A stretch of DNA of 62,407 nucleotides from Halomonas sp. DQ26W (GCF_003339685.1 NZ_QPKI01000025.1:1-62407); one strand, 5' to 3'. Positions 8,829 through 17,195 are shown, numbered from the stretch's first letter. Translations and numbers: made by a program. Notes: generated by a model from the sequence alone, not told the origin.

Positions 8829-8835
8829 ATTCACC

Positions 8836-9987
8836 TCACTGCAGGCCCACCAGTCTGGCGATGCCTCCATAGCTGCCGACCCACAGGGCATCCTGATCAG
8901 GCACCGTGGTAATCGAGAAGACCAGGTCGGAAAACAGCCCGTGCTCGGTGGTGAAGAGCTTGAGCGCTGCGTCCTTGCCATCGAGCCGCGCCAGGCCGTC
9001 ACTGGTACCGATCCATAACCGATCCTCGGAATCACGGTGCAGCGCAAAGACATGGTTGGAGGGCAAGCCATCATGGGTGGTCAGGGTGGTCCATTGCTCG
9101 CCGTCGAAGTGCGAGAGACCGCCCCCCCAGGTGCCGGTCCACACCCCGCCCTCAGCGTCGAGCTCGAGGGCTACCACGTAGTTGGCGTTGTAAGCGACGT
9201 CGACTTCGGCAAAGCCCATCTCGTCCTTCTGGCGAGAGTGGTGGTCCGAGACCTGTGCCGGGTCGTCCATGAAGGTGATGGCATCGCGTACCAGTGCGTA
9301 GGGGGCGCCCAGTCCATCCTCGTGTTTCCAGCTCTCCCACTCGCCGTCACGCCAGGCGGCCAGTCCGCCTTCGGTGGCCATCCACACGGTACCGTCCTCG
9401 GCCGGCGCCAGGGCATAGACCCAATCGTTGGGTAGACCGCCATCACTATTGGCAACGGTATACAGGTCCCACTGCTCCGGCTGGTCGAGGCTTTCGACCC
9501 CACCACGCACGCGATTGATCCCGGACCAGGTGGCAATCCACAGATCACCCTGGCTATCCAGGGCGGCATCATAGACGAAAGCATCGCCCAGGCCGTCGGG
9601 CACGTTGTAGGTGTCCCAGGAGCCGTCCTCGGCGAGCAGCGAAATACCACCACCATAGGTGCCGACGGCGATCCGCCCCTCCAACTCACCGACATAGAAG
9701 ATGCCGTTGGCGAGCAGGCCGTTGCGATTGTCGATCAGCTCATAATCCTCGGCGTGGCTATCGTAGCGAATCACCCCGCCGGATGTGCCCACCCACATGA
9801 TGTGGCCGTCCTGGTGGATCGCCTTGACATTACGCTGACCCACGCGAAAGTGGGTGAATTGTGCGGGCAGCGGCGCCGCCTCGCTCTCCTGCGCCTGTGC
9901 CGCGGGCACAGTCACCGGTGACAGAACGCCAGCCCCCAGGGCCAACATTGCCACACCGCCGACCCACGCTACCTGATTGCTCTTCAT
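8836..9987 (-). CDS. Exported two-component-regulator propeller-repeat protein
   Basis: 383 residues from ATG 9987, with a Sec signal ending near AQAQES. The rest is repeated blades of the regulator-propeller type, such as DGHIMWVGTSGGVIRYD, GDLWIATWSGINRV, EDGTVWMATEGGLAAW, EGGVWTGTWGGGLSHF and EDRLWIGTSDGLARLD. In hybrid kinases these blades form the periplasmic sensor; here there is no kinase or membrane anchor, so the propeller is free in the periplasm or exported further. A close paralogue lies immediately upstream. Genes for cytochromes flank the pair. A scaffold or sensor role is inference. Confidence 0.85.
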   Translation of the reverse strand: MKSNQVAWVGGVAMLALGAGVLSPVTVPAAQAQESEAAPLPAQFTHFRVGQRNVKAIHQDGHIMWVGTSGGVIRYDSHAEDYELIDNRNGLLANGIFYVGELEGRIAVGTYGGGISLLAEDGSWDTYNVPDGLGDAFVYDAALDSQGDLWIATWSGINRVRGGVESLDQPEQWDLYTVANSDGGLPNDWVYALAPAEDGTVWMATEGGLAAWRDGEWESWKHEDGLGAPYALVRDAITFMDDPAQVSDHHSRQKDEMGFAEVDVAYNANYVVALELDAEGGVWTGTWGGGLSHFDGEQWTTLTTHDGLPSNHVFALHRDSEDRLWIGTSDGLARLDGKDAALKLFTTEHGLFSDLVFSITTVPDQDALWVGSYGGIARLVGLQ

Positions 9988-10018
9988 TTCGCGGTTCCTG
10001 CTGTAAAGAATGAGAGGA

Positions 10019-11086
10019 TCACTCGGCCTGCCCGAGGCGGGTGACCCCGCGTCGCGAGGCGGCCCAGATATCGCCGTCGGGGGTCTGGGCCAAGGCGTAG
10101 ACATGACTGGCCAGCAGGCCGTCCCCGGTATCCAGGGTCTGCCAGGTCTCGCCGTCGAAACGGCTAACGCCACGGTTGGTACCAAACCAGTAGGCGCCAT
10201 CCTCGGCCTGGAGGATGCTGTAGACCAGATCCCCGGCCAGGCCGTCCGCCGAGGTGTAATTGTACCAAGCCCCGTTCTCGTAGACCGAAACGCCACCGCC
10301 CCAGGTACCGGCCCAGATACGGTCTTCGGGGTCGGCGTGCATGGCGAAGATATAGTTGGGGTTGAAGGTTTCCTCGCCCCCCTCCAACACCGTCAAGTCG
10401 TGACGATCGCGAGTACCGAGCCCGGTGTTGGGGCTCACCGACAGACGACGGTGGTTGTCCGATCCCAGGCCGTCATCATGCGTCCAGTGCTCCCACGTCT
10501 CGCCATCGAACATGGAGACCCCGCCTTCGGTGCCGAACCAGACCCGCTCCTCGGAATCGATCGCCAGGCCATAGACCCATTCGTTGATCAATTCATCCAG
10601 GTAGGTGTGGAATGTCAGGGTATCGAGGTCGACCCGGTTCGCGCCCTCCCAGGTGCCGATCCAGAAGTCGCCATTAGGCTGCTCGTCAAAGACATATACC
10701 CAGTAGTCAGCCAGGCCGTGCATGGGAAAGAAGGTCTGCCACTCCCCATCGCGGTAGCGCGAGACACCCCCGGCGTTGGTGCCGAACCATTTGTAGCCGC
10801 GGCTGTCGATGCCGATGGCGAAGATATACTCGTTGGCCAGGCCATCGGCACGGGTGAAGGTATTGCGTACCTCATAGCCCGCCAGACCGATCTCCAGCAG
10901 GCCCGACGAGGTGCCTACCCAAAGCGTTTCGGCATCCGCCTCGACAGCCAGGGAGCGCACATAAACGTCATCTCCCACATTGAAGCTCTCGACCACCGTG
11001 TAAGGGGCAGCCTGAGCCTGCACTCCCGCACCCAGCATCAGCGCCAGGCCACCGAGGCCGCGCCATCCGCACACTCGCTGCAACAT
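10019..11086 (-). CDS. Exported two-component-regulator propeller-repeat protein, second copy
   Basis: 355 residues from ATG 11086, five bases after GGAGG. A GTG codon just upstream was rejected. A signal peptide ends near VQAQAAPYT. Blades are clear: TLWVGTSSGLLEI, GYKWFGTNAGGVSRY, GDFWIGTWEGANRV, ERVWFGTEGGVSMFDG, DRIWAGTWGGGVSVYENG, AYWFGTNRGVSRFDG and GDIWAASRRGVTRLG. It is a paralogue of 8836-9987, sharing blade order and the GTWGGGLSHF/GTWGGGVSVY region. Both lack any transmitter domain. It is in the leftward cytochrome operon. Confidence 0.85.
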   Translation of the reverse strand: MLQRVCGWRGLGGLALMLGAGVQAQAAPYTVVESFNVGDDVYVRSLAVEADAETLWVGTSSGLLEIGLAGYEVRNTFTRADGLANEYIFAIGIDSRGYKWFGTNAGGVSRYRDGEWQTFFPMHGLADYWVYVFDEQPNGDFWIGTWEGANRVDLDTLTFHTYLDELINEWVYGLAIDSEERVWFGTEGGVSMFDGETWEHWTHDDGLGSDNHRRLSVSPNTGLGTRDRHDLTVLEGGEETFNPNYIFAMHADPEDRIWAGTWGGGVSVYENGAWYNYTSADGLAGDLVYSILQAEDGAYWFGTNRGVSRFDGETWQTLDTGDGLLASHVYALAQTPDGDIWAASRRGVTRLGQAE

Positions 11087-11122
11087 CACATCCTCCGCTA
11101 CTGCCCACTTTGGGGCAGGCTG

Positions 11123-11458
11123 CTAATAGAAGCCCATGAAGGTCCGCAAAAAGGCAATCACATCAAGGATCTCTCGCTCGTTGAGCATGCCCTCGAAGGC
11201 AGGCATGCCGCCCTGCCCCTGGCTGATCACCGCAAAGAGCGCCGCATCGGGTTGCATCAGGGCATCGCCTTGCTGGAAGTTCGGCATTCCCGGCAACTCG
11301 CCGCGCCCATCCGGACCATGGCACTGGGTGCACTGCTCCTCGTAGAGACTGCGCCCCTCGTTGATATCCGCGGCCTCAGCGCTGCCGGTGGCAAGTAACA
11401 GCCCCAGCAGAGCACCACGCCAGAGCCGCCGGCGGCGGCGCCATTGAGAAATGTACAT
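11123..11458 (-). CDS. Small monohaem cytochrome c
   Basis: 111 residues from ATG 11458, chosen because AGGAG stands before it; it lies between the Sel1 gene and the propeller genes. After a short signal anchor (LWRGALLGLLLATGSAEA) comes a single class I cytochrome domain. CTQCHGPDGRG is near residue 43 and the likely sixth ligand Met is in GGMPAFEG near 84, followed by the C-terminal helix IAFLRTFMGFY. Expected to be a soluble periplasmic electron shuttle. Confidence 0.88.
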   Translation of the reverse strand: MYISQWRRRRRLWRGALLGLLLATGSAEAADINEGRSLYEEQCTQCHGPDGRGELPGMPNFQQGDALMQPDAALFAVISQGQGGMPAFEGMLNEREILDVIAFLRTFMGFY

Positions 11459-11469
11459 GGCCCTTCTCC

Positions 11470-12093
11470 TCACTGGTTGGCACCGGCACTCTCCGCCCAC
11501 CGGGCGGCGGCCTGTGGGTCGGGCGCGAGACCCAGTTCTCCATCGGCATACGCCCGAGCGAGACGCTGTCGCGCCTCGCGGCTACCCAGTTCGGCGGCTC
11601 GCCGATACCACTCCAGCGCATCGGCCGGGTCCACCTCGAGCCCCAGACCACCACGCTCGTAGGCCGCCGCCATTGCCAGGTTGGCCCTTGCATGGTCGGC
11701 CTCGGCGGCACGGCGCATCCAGCGGCCGGCTTCGACAGGGTCGGCTGCGGTTCCCTCACCCGCCACGATTAGCGTGGCCAGGCCGACGGCCGCCTCGGTG
11801 TTGCCCGCCTCGGCCGCCTCGCGATACCAGCGCAGGGCCGGCTCATAGAGGCGCGATTGATCGAAAATATAGGCCAGGCGTACCTGAGCCAATGGGTCGC
11901 CCGCCTCCGCCACCGGCTGCAGAATCTGCATGGCTTGCACCACATCGCCGTCGGCGAACACCTGTAGCGCCCGCTCGACCGCCTCGCGCGGCGACTCCGC
12001 CATAGCCAGGGTGGCGCCAGTCATCGCCAGGGCCAACACACCGCCACGGCTCGCGCGGCGCAGAAGAGTACACCAGCGACTCTGTGTATCCAT
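11470..12093 (-). CDS. Exported Sel1-repeat protein
   Basis: 207 residues. A signal peptide ends near TLAMAES. About four Sel1-like (TPR-type) repeats follow, seen as ALRWYREAAEAGNTEAAVGLA, AGRWMRRAAEADHARANLAMA and ALEWYRRAAELGSREARQRLA, each written here in short. Such repeats hold protein complexes together. GAGGTG precedes the ATG at 12093. It sits between a monohaem and a trihaem cytochrome gene, so assembly or stability of the cytochromes is a possible role, by inference. Confidence 0.85.
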   Translation of the reverse strand: MDTQSRWCTLLRRASRGGVLALAMTGATLAMAESPREAVERALQVFADGDVVQAMQILQPVAEAGDPLAQVRLAYIFDQSRLYEPALRWYREAAEAGNTEAAVGLATLIVAGEGTAADPVEAGRWMRRAAEADHARANLAMAAAYERGGLGLEVDPADALEWYRRAAELGSREARQRLARAYADGELGLAPDPQAAARWAESAGANQ

Positions 12094-12097
12094 GGAA

Positions 12098-12709
12098 TCA
12101 CCTCACCGTATCATCATCGAGTGGCACGCTGTGGCACCGCTCGCAGGCGTAAGAGGAGAAGGCCACCCGATCATGGCAGGTGCCGCAGGAGCGACCCTCG
12201 AGAATATCATTCATATCGGCGCGATGGGCGCCCTGGCGCGGTTCGAAGAGGGCATCATGACAACTGTCGCAACCCAGCCACTCCGTGTGTACGGCGTGCG
12301 AGAAGCGCACGTAGGCCATCGCGCGCGTGCGCGGCATGATGATATCGAGATCGAGCCGCGTCATCACCGCGTCGTCGGCGAGCCCGGCTCGTGGCGTGAT
12401 GCGCCCTTGGCGAATGGCCTCCACCCAGTCCACTTCGCCGAGGCGGGTACGCGGGAAGTCGGCCATCGCCTGGGCGGGGTGCTGCAACGCCTCGATCCCT
12501 GTCATGGAATGGTCGTAATGGTCAGCCAACTCGCCGGCGTGCCGCACCTCGCCCACCGATTGTGGCAGCTCGACACGCGCACCACGCTGCTCCTCGGGCG
12601 AATCCGCCGAGGTCAATGCCGTGCGGCACGCCGTGACCAGAACGGCGATAGCCAGCACGGCCAGCAGGCGGGCCGCGTTACTCCGAGGCCACGTAAGTAC
12701 GGAAAACAT
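12098..12709 (-). CDS. Trihaem c7-type cytochrome lipoprotein
   Basis: 203 residues from ATG 12709 (a GTG two codons upstream is also possible). A lipobox LVTAC gives a predicted lipidated N terminus near residue 28. Three haem motifs lie in the last third: CDSCH, CGTCH and CERCH, with VHTEWLGCDSCH preceding. The VDWVEAIRQGRITPRAGL stretch is shared with the trihaem proteins at 23121-23678 and 25478-26056, so all three are one family (called type B here). It overlaps the upstream cytochrome gene by 32 bases. Expected location: periplasm or outer-membrane inner face. Confidence 0.85.
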   Translation of the reverse strand: MFSVLTWPRSNAARLLAVLAIAVLVTACRTALTSADSPEEQRGARVELPQSVGEVRHAGELADHYDHSMTGIEALQHPAQAMADFPRTRLGEVDWVEAIRQGRITPRAGLADDAVMTRLDLDIIMPRTRAMAYVRFSHAVHTEWLGCDSCHDALFEPRQGAHRADMNDILEGRSCGTCHDRVAFSSYACERCHSVPLDDDTVR

Positions 12710-13886
12710 ACTCACTCACGTCAGCCATCTCCTGGTCACTGAGCACCAACCGCCAGCCCGGCATTTCGCGGCCACGTACACCATGCTTGACCGCTGCAAA
12801 GATCGCCGGGCGATTGAGAGCAGGCCGCACATCGGCTGCAGTAAAGTCGCGCGGCCTGGGGATGATGAAATAGGCGCGACGGCCATCCCCCTGCCCACTG
12901 GCGCCGTGGCACATCACGCAGTTGGCCGCATAGAGGCCGGCACCCCGGGCGACATTGCCGGTCAGCCCATCGGGCATCGGCACCTCCATGGGCACCGGGG
13001 CATAGCCACTGCGGTCGCGCGGGGTCAGCCCCAGGGCGGGATCGAGCGCATCACCGCCGGATGGCTCACCCATGAAGGCCGCGCGGATATAGTCGACGAT
13101 GGACTCGATCGCCTCGCTGGAGAGCCGCCCCCCGAAACCGACCATCGCCGTGCTTGGCTTGCCGTGGGTGGCAATGGCAATCATGGCTTCCCGATTCATG
13201 CCTTCGGTGGCCACGCTGTCGGTAAAGTCCACCGGCGGCTGGTTGAAGCCCTGGCGCCCCCACAAGGCGCCAGTGCCGTCCTCACCATGGCACACTGAAC
13301 AATTGCGTGCGTAGAGCTGTGCCGCCTCGCTATCCACCGGCGGGGGGCGCCGCGCTGCAGGAACCGTCTCACGACTGGATTCCCGGGGCATGGCCCCATG
13401 CGGATCGACACCCCCATGCGGCGCAACCACTTCCTCACCGATCAGGTCACGAATCGACAGCGCTCCCGACGACTGGGGAGCTCCCCTCCCGGTCGACACA
13501 ACCTCATCGATCAGGTAATCCACCGCCGCCTCGATCTCGACCTGACTAAGGCGCCCGCTCCACCCGATCATCGCGGTTCCGGGCACCCCAGCGATGACAG
13601 CGCCCAGCATACGGTCACGATCGCCGTGGTAGTTCTCGGTGAAGGAGGAAGGAGGTGGGTTGAGTCCGAAGCGGGCGCCACTGCGCCCATCGCCCGACTC
13701 GCCATGGCAAACCGAGCAGTTCTTCATGTAGATGGTGCGGCCGTCAGGCCCCTCCTCGGCAAACGCCAGCGGCCCGGCAGCACTGAGCAGCAGGGTTATC
13801 ATGCCGAATCGGCATGTCAAACGGGCAGGCTTCGTCAGACGGTGCAGCGAGAGTGAACAAGCAACAGAGCGGAGAACACTTTTCAT
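12678..13886 (-). CDS. Exported trihaem cytochrome c, first gene of its operon
   Basis: 402 residues from ATG 13886. Three class-I-like domains each start with a cysteine motif: YMKNCSVCHGESGDG, YARNCSVCHGEDGTG and YAANCVMCHGASGQG. Each has downstream PPPSSFTENY- or PRPRDFTAAD-type turns and a Met-containing segment (TAMIGWSGR, TAMVGFGGR, REMPGWRL). A signal peptide includes FGMITLLLSAAGPLAFAEE. The palindrome at 13948-13961 and a -10-like GATAAG precede it. It should pass electrons in the periplasm. Confidence 0.87.
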   Translation of the reverse strand: MKSVLRSVACSLSLHRLTKPARLTCRFGMITLLLSAAGPLAFAEEGPDGRTIYMKNCSVCHGESGDGRSGARFGLNPPPSSFTENYHGDRDRMLGAVIAGVPGTAMIGWSGRLSQVEIEAAVDYLIDEVVSTGRGAPQSSGALSIRDLIGEEVVAPHGGVDPHGAMPRESSRETVPAARRPPPVDSEAAQLYARNCSVCHGEDGTGALWGRQGFNQPPVDFTDSVATEGMNREAMIAIATHGKPSTAMVGFGGRLSSEAIESIVDYIRAAFMGEPSGGDALDPALGLTPRDRSGYAPVPMEVPMPDGLTGNVARGAGLYAANCVMCHGASGQGDGRRAYFIIPRPRDFTAADVRPALNRPAIFAAVKHGVRGREMPGWRLVLSDQEMADVSEYVFRTYVASE

Positions 13887-13903
13887 GGCAAGACACAACC
13901 GAG

Positions 13904-13921
13904 GGTGGAGTCATCTCCACC
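13904..13921. promoter_or_regulatory. Perfect hairpin in the 5' leader of the cytochrome operon
   Basis: GGTGGAG-tcat-CTCCACC forms a seven-base stem with a four-base loop, 18 bases before the start codon of the leftward trihaem gene. It would lie near the 5' end of the message if the -10-like element at 13921-13926 is right. It could stabilise the message or, in the reverse orientation, act as a short DNA dyad. Confidence 0.45.
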
Positions 13922-13947
13922 TTATCAACGGCCAGTAAAGGTCACCA

Positions 13948-13961
13948 CGGACCTTGGTCGT
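13948..13961. promoter_or_regulatory. Regulon palindrome, site 1
   Basis: CGGACCTTGGTCGT, six of six in the left arm and five of six in the right arm of CGGACC-N2-GGTCCG. Centre about 68 bp before the start codon of the leftward cytochrome operon. A -10-like GATAAG (complement of 13921-13926) lies 31 bp downstream of the centre. Confidence 0.6.
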
Positions 13962-13977
13962 AACCGAACTCGCCGAA

Positions 13978-14763
13978 TCAGCATCGCTTGTATGCCAGGG
14001 CCAGGGCCTCGAGTCGCGAACGGTCGCATAGCATGATTCGCCGCCCACGCGGCTCAATGCAGCCTAGCGACTCAAGACGCCGGAATTGCCGGCTGATGGT
14101 CTCCTGGGCCATGCCCAGATAGTCGGCAAGATCGCGTCGCGACATGGGCAACACGACACTGTCGACATCTTGGGTTGTCGCGGCCAGACGCCGGGTGATA
14201 TCCAGCAATGCCGCCGCCAGGCGCTGCTCGGCACTCTGCCCCTGACGCATCCGCGCCTCAGCCAACTGGTGAACGAGCCCCCCCGCGAAATGGGTAAGCA
14301 GGCGCTGATAACCCTCAATCAGGCGACTGCCACCGGAGGCGAAGTGCCCCGCAGAAAGAACACAAAGCCGCACCGGCAACACGGCTGTCAGTCGGATTCC
14401 CGCGCCACCCTCACGGTAGGCGGTCAGATCAATCATCTCGCCGGGGTAGTGGAAGGCCAGCACACTGCCCCCCTCGCCCGGCGAGCCCAGGCTCACCTTG
14501 ACCACCCCCGACACCAGCACCCCAATGGCCGGGGCATCGACGACGCTGACATCGAGCGCCTGCTTGATGGACAGGCAATGCAAGACGACCGACTCTGCCG
14601 CGCCCTCGCTGCACACGGTGGCCAGGTGACAGGTTCGACAAGAGGCGGCAGGCCTTTCTAGCGGGCTCAGCGAGTATCGCTCCGGGCGGCTATGCACTGG
14701 CATCTGTTGCTGACGCACGGGCTTTTTGGCCAAACCAGCCCAGGCCGATGCTGCTGTACTCAT
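13978..14763 (-). CDS. fnr: FNR-type oxygen-responsive transcription regulator
   Basis: 261 residues. The N terminus has Cys42, Cys45 and Cys51 in the spacing C-x2-C-x5-C, with a fourth candidate at Cys134 (VRLCVLS). This is the [4Fe-4S] ligand pattern of FNR. A cAMP-binding fold and dimer helix follow. The HTH reads DLADYLGMAQETISRQF, keeping the E..SR residues that read TTGAT half sites in E. coli FNR. AGGAGAG precedes the ATG. It lies between the cytochrome operon and the response regulator gene, and a near-consensus FNR box stands at 7473-7486. The symbol means family, not proven orthology (it could equally be called anr). Confidence 0.87.
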   Translation of the reverse strand: MSTAASAWAGLAKKPVRQQQMPVHSRPERYSLSPLERPAASCRTCHLATVCSEGAAESVVLHCLSIKQALDVSVVDAPAIGVLVSGVVKVSLGSPGEGGSVLAFHYPGEMIDLTAYREGGAGIRLTAVLPVRLCVLSAGHFASGGSRLIEGYQRLLTHFAGGLVHQLAEARMRQGQSAEQRLAAALLDITRRLAATTQDVDSVVLPMSRRDLADYLGMAQETISRQFRRLESLGCIEPRGRRIMLCDRSRLEALALAYKRC

Positions 14764-14848
14764 GACTCACTCTCCTGATAGCGGGACGCCAACCTTAGCG
14801 GGGCGCCAACCTCCCCCCAGTCACATTAACCCGCTGGTGAAGAGGCCG

Positions 14849-14949
14849 CATCGGCACAAATACCGAAATGCCACAGGACTGAAGTCGGATACAGAAAAAA
14901 AGGCACCGGCACAAGTGTCGAATTGTCGCAGGAGCGGAATCGGTGAAAA
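14849..14949. repeat. Imperfect direct repeat in the fnr-response regulator gap
   Basis: Two units of about 40 bases start at 14849 and 14904, 55 bp apart. They share CA-CGGCACAA, GAA-TG and CAGGA in register, with roughly three quarters of positions identical by eye. Each ends in a short A-run. No gene or obvious protein-binding palindrome is seen; this may be degenerate interspersed repeat material. Confidence 0.5.
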
Positions 14950-14962
14950 ACTGCTGCCCTTT

Positions 14963-15619
14963 TCAGGGCGCCGGCTTGAACCGCGAAGGTCGCGACGCCA
15001 GCAACGCGGCCTCCAGGCGATTGCGTACCTGGAGCTTGTGCAGGATGCTGGTCATGTGGTGCTTGACTGTCTTTTCGGCAATCATCAACCGCTCGGCAAT
15101 CTCGCGATTGGTCAGGCCGTCGCCGAGCAGCGCCAGGATCTCCGCCTCCCGGGGTGTCAGCGCCTCGAGGCCCTGCGCCGGCGTGGGTTCTGCGAGGTCC
15201 ACCAACATGTGCGCAGCCAGGTCGGGCGATACATACGCCTCACCCGCGGCAGCAAGCCGAACGATATGCCGCAACTCTACTGCCGAGACGCCTTTTAGCA
15301 CGTAGCTGCTCGCACCACGCCTGAAGGCCTCAAGCAGATCATCTTCATCTTCGGATGCGGTCAGCATTACCACACGGGTGGCGGGGCTGGCCGCATTGAT
15401 CGCCTCGATCGCATCGAGCCCTCCGCCGCCCCCGCCTCTCATGCTGATATCGAGCAACACCACATCGGGCTGATGGTGACGCACGGCGACCACCGCCTCA
15501 TCGCCACGCGCCGCCTGCGCCATCACTGTGAAACCGTGCTCGGCCCCCAGGGTGCGCGCCACGCTTTCACGCAGCAGCGGATGATCATCGGCGATCACCA
15601 CACGAATCGGTGTTTCCAT
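14963..15619 (-). CDS. NarL/FixJ-type response regulator paired with a sensor kinase
   Basis: 218 residues from ATG 15619, three bases after the kinase stop. Receiver: IRVVIADDHPLLRES, phospho-acceptor Asp in VVLLDISMRG, SYVLKG near 104. HTH: LTPREAEILALLGDGLTNREIAERL with EKTVKHHMTS. The recognition helix matches the orphan regulator at 6628-7407 nearly residue for residue. The gene is cotranscribed with the kinase from a promoter bearing palindrome site 2. It is the best candidate to bind CGGACC-N2-GGTCCG, by inference. Confidence 0.92.
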   Translation of the reverse strand: METPIRVVIADDHPLLRESVARTLGAEHGFTVMAQAARGDEAVVAVRHHQPDVVLLDISMRGGGGGGLDAIEAINAASPATRVVMLTASEDEDDLLEAFRRGASSYVLKGVSAVELRHIVRLAAAGEAYVSPDLAAHMLVDLAEPTPAQGLEALTPREAEILALLGDGLTNREIAERLMIAEKTVKHHMTSILHKLQVRNRLEAALLASRPSRFKPAP

Positions 15620-15621
15620 GC

Positions 15622-17049
15622 TCACTTGCCTCCTGGCAAAAGCCTCGGCAGGGTTGCCGTCACGCGGGTGCCCTGTCGCTCGCAACTGACACAACTGAAG
15701 GCGCCGCCAAGCAGTTGCACTCGGTCACGCATGCCCACCAGGCCCAGGCGCCCCGAGACGAGTGCTTCACCCACGCGAAATCCTGGCCCGGTGTCCGTGA
15801 TCTTGAGGGTGACCTGATCGTCGCCGACCGAGATGTCGACCTCCTGTTCCGCCTCCCGGGCATGCTGAAAACCGTTCATCAACGCCTCCTGGGCGACCCG
15901 GTATAGCGTGATTTTCACCGACTGGGGAGCGTCGACGTCGTCACCGTGCTGCACGATCGACACCTTGCGCCCGGTCTTGCGGGCGTAGTCACGCACGGCC
16001 CGCTGCACCGTCTGCACCACCGAGGCCGTATCGACGGCCGAGAGGCGCAACTCCTTGCTCAGACTGCGCACGTCCTGGAGTGCAGACTGCGCAGCCACCC
16101 GCATCGCCGCGAGCTCCTCCGACAGAAATAGTCCGCAGCCTCCCCTCACCCGCTGGCGAGATGTGCATTGCTCCTGGATCTCATCCAGGCGTAGCAGCAC
16201 CAGCGCCAGGTCCTGCCCCGCACCATCGTGCAAGTCGGCCGACAGGCGCTGCAGATAGTGCTCGTTGATGGCCATGGCATTGGCTCCGGCCTGTACCACC
16301 CGCCGATGCATGCGCCGATTCTGCCGAAGCAGGGCGCGCAGGCGCATGGAGTAGCGTGCCAGCTTGTCGCGTTGACGGCGCATGGTGCGGCTCGTTTCAC
16401 GCACCATGCCGAACAGCAGCAGATAGACGAGCCCCCCCAGGCCGATCACCACCCCCCAGGTCTGTAGTCGCGCCGTCTGGGCAGTTGCCTCCAGGGGCGC
16501 CAACGAGAGGTAGAACTCACCCACCGCGTAGACCTCGCCACCTCGCTCCCGCCGTATCGGCACATAGACCTCCATCAGGCGATCGGCGATGTCACGTTCG
16601 AAGCGGTTCTCCGCCGCCTCCAGCTCACTGATGCTGCTCTGCACATCCCCGGCAAAGGCGCGGCGCAAGGTGTCATCGACCGGAAAGCGACTCCCGATCA
16701 ACTGCGGCGTACTGCTGTAGACGATGGTACCGTCGCCCAGCCACACCTTAACCGCCGGCACGCTGTCGAGCACCGCCTCGTCGTGGAAATGCGCATCCAG
16801 CGCGGCGATCGCCTCGGCACCTTGCCAGCCCTGCCGTTCGAGCTTGCGCAGATGGGGCCCCATCAAGACCTGGATATAGGTCCCGCTCAGCTCAGTACTG
16901 CGGGTGACTGCCGCCGTCTCGATGCGCAGGGTCAACCAGGCGCCCAACACCAGCAAGGCGAACGACAGCAGCAGCAGACTCACCAGGCTGAAGCGCGCCG
17001 TCAGGCCAACGTTGCGCATCCGGCTCAGCGCATGTTCAATCCCGCCCAT
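15622..17049 (-). CDS. NarX/DegS-type membrane sensor histidine kinase
   Basis: 475 residues from ATG 17049, with GGGGAG upstream; further upstream frame was rejected. TM1 is near residues 17-40 (SLVSLLLLSFALLVLGAWL). A periplasmic domain of about 170 residues follows, with the Cache-like features AVKVWLGDGTIVYSS and GEVYAVGEFYLSL. TM2 is near 210-232. The HisKA_3 dimerisation box is LHDGAGQDLALVLLRLDEIQ and the ATPase domain has ALMNGFQHA, DTGPGF and GLVGMRDRVQLLGG. The signal is unknown. It forms an operon with the response regulator and lies back to back with the haem-binding GGDEF/EAL gene. Confidence 0.92.
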   Translation of the reverse strand: MGGIEHALSRMRNVGLTARFSLVSLLLLSFALLVLGAWLTLRIETAAVTRSTELSGTYIQVLMGPHLRKLERQGWQGAEAIAALDAHFHDEAVLDSVPAVKVWLGDGTIVYSSTPQLIGSRFPVDDTLRRAFAGDVQSSISELEAAENRFERDIADRLMEVYVPIRRERGGEVYAVGEFYLSLAPLEATAQTARLQTWGVVIGLGGLVYLLLFGMVRETSRTMRRQRDKLARYSMRLRALLRQNRRMHRRVVQAGANAMAINEHYLQRLSADLHDGAGQDLALVLLRLDEIQEQCTSRQRVRGGCGLFLSEELAAMRVAAQSALQDVRSLSKELRLSAVDTASVVQTVQRAVRDYARKTGRKVSIVQHGDDVDAPQSVKITLYRVAQEALMNGFQHAREAEQEVDISVGDDQVTLKITDTGPGFRVGEALVSGRLGLVGMRDRVQLLGGAFSCVSCERQGTRVTATLPRLLPGGK

Positions 17050-17107
17050 CACACTCCCCGCTGTTCCTTTCGCCACATATTGTAACAAATGCCGCCCCAC
17101 CTGGCGC

Positions 17108-17121
17108 CGGACCTTGGTCCA
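17108..17121. promoter_or_regulatory. Regulon palindrome, site 2
   Basis: CGGACCTTGGTCCA, one mismatch from CGGACC-N2-GGTCCG. It lies 65 bp before the kinase start codon. A good -10 TACAAT (complement of 17079-17084) is 33 bp downstream of the centre, placing the site near -42 of the inferred start of transcription. It suggests autoregulation of the kinase-regulator operon. Confidence 0.65.
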
Positions 17122-17181
17122 GGCGAGAGGTACCACCGGCCTTCCACATCACCGCCAAAAGACCAAGGGCGCAAACCACCC

Positions 17182-17195
17182 CGGACCTTGGCCCA
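17182..17195. promoter_or_regulatory. Regulon palindrome, site 3
   Basis: CGGACCTTGGCCCA: left arm perfect, right arm weaker. A further half site in the opposite sense (GACCAAGG) is at 17161. For the rightward GGDEF/EAL gene a -10-like TAGCAT (17219-17224) lies 33 bp downstream of the centre, matching the spacing of site 2 on the other side of this divergent gap. Confidence 0.5.

Noticed and set aside
11309..11322. CCGGACCATGGCAC as another regulon palindrome
   Set aside because: Only the left arm matches and it lies inside the monohaem cytochrome coding region, where it encodes the haem-site residues His-Gly-Pro-Asp.
10010..11398. Long rightward open frame of 462 codons opposite the propeller and monohaem genes
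   Set aside because: It is antisense to well-supported genes and has no recognisable domain; open antisense frames are common in GC-rich DNA.
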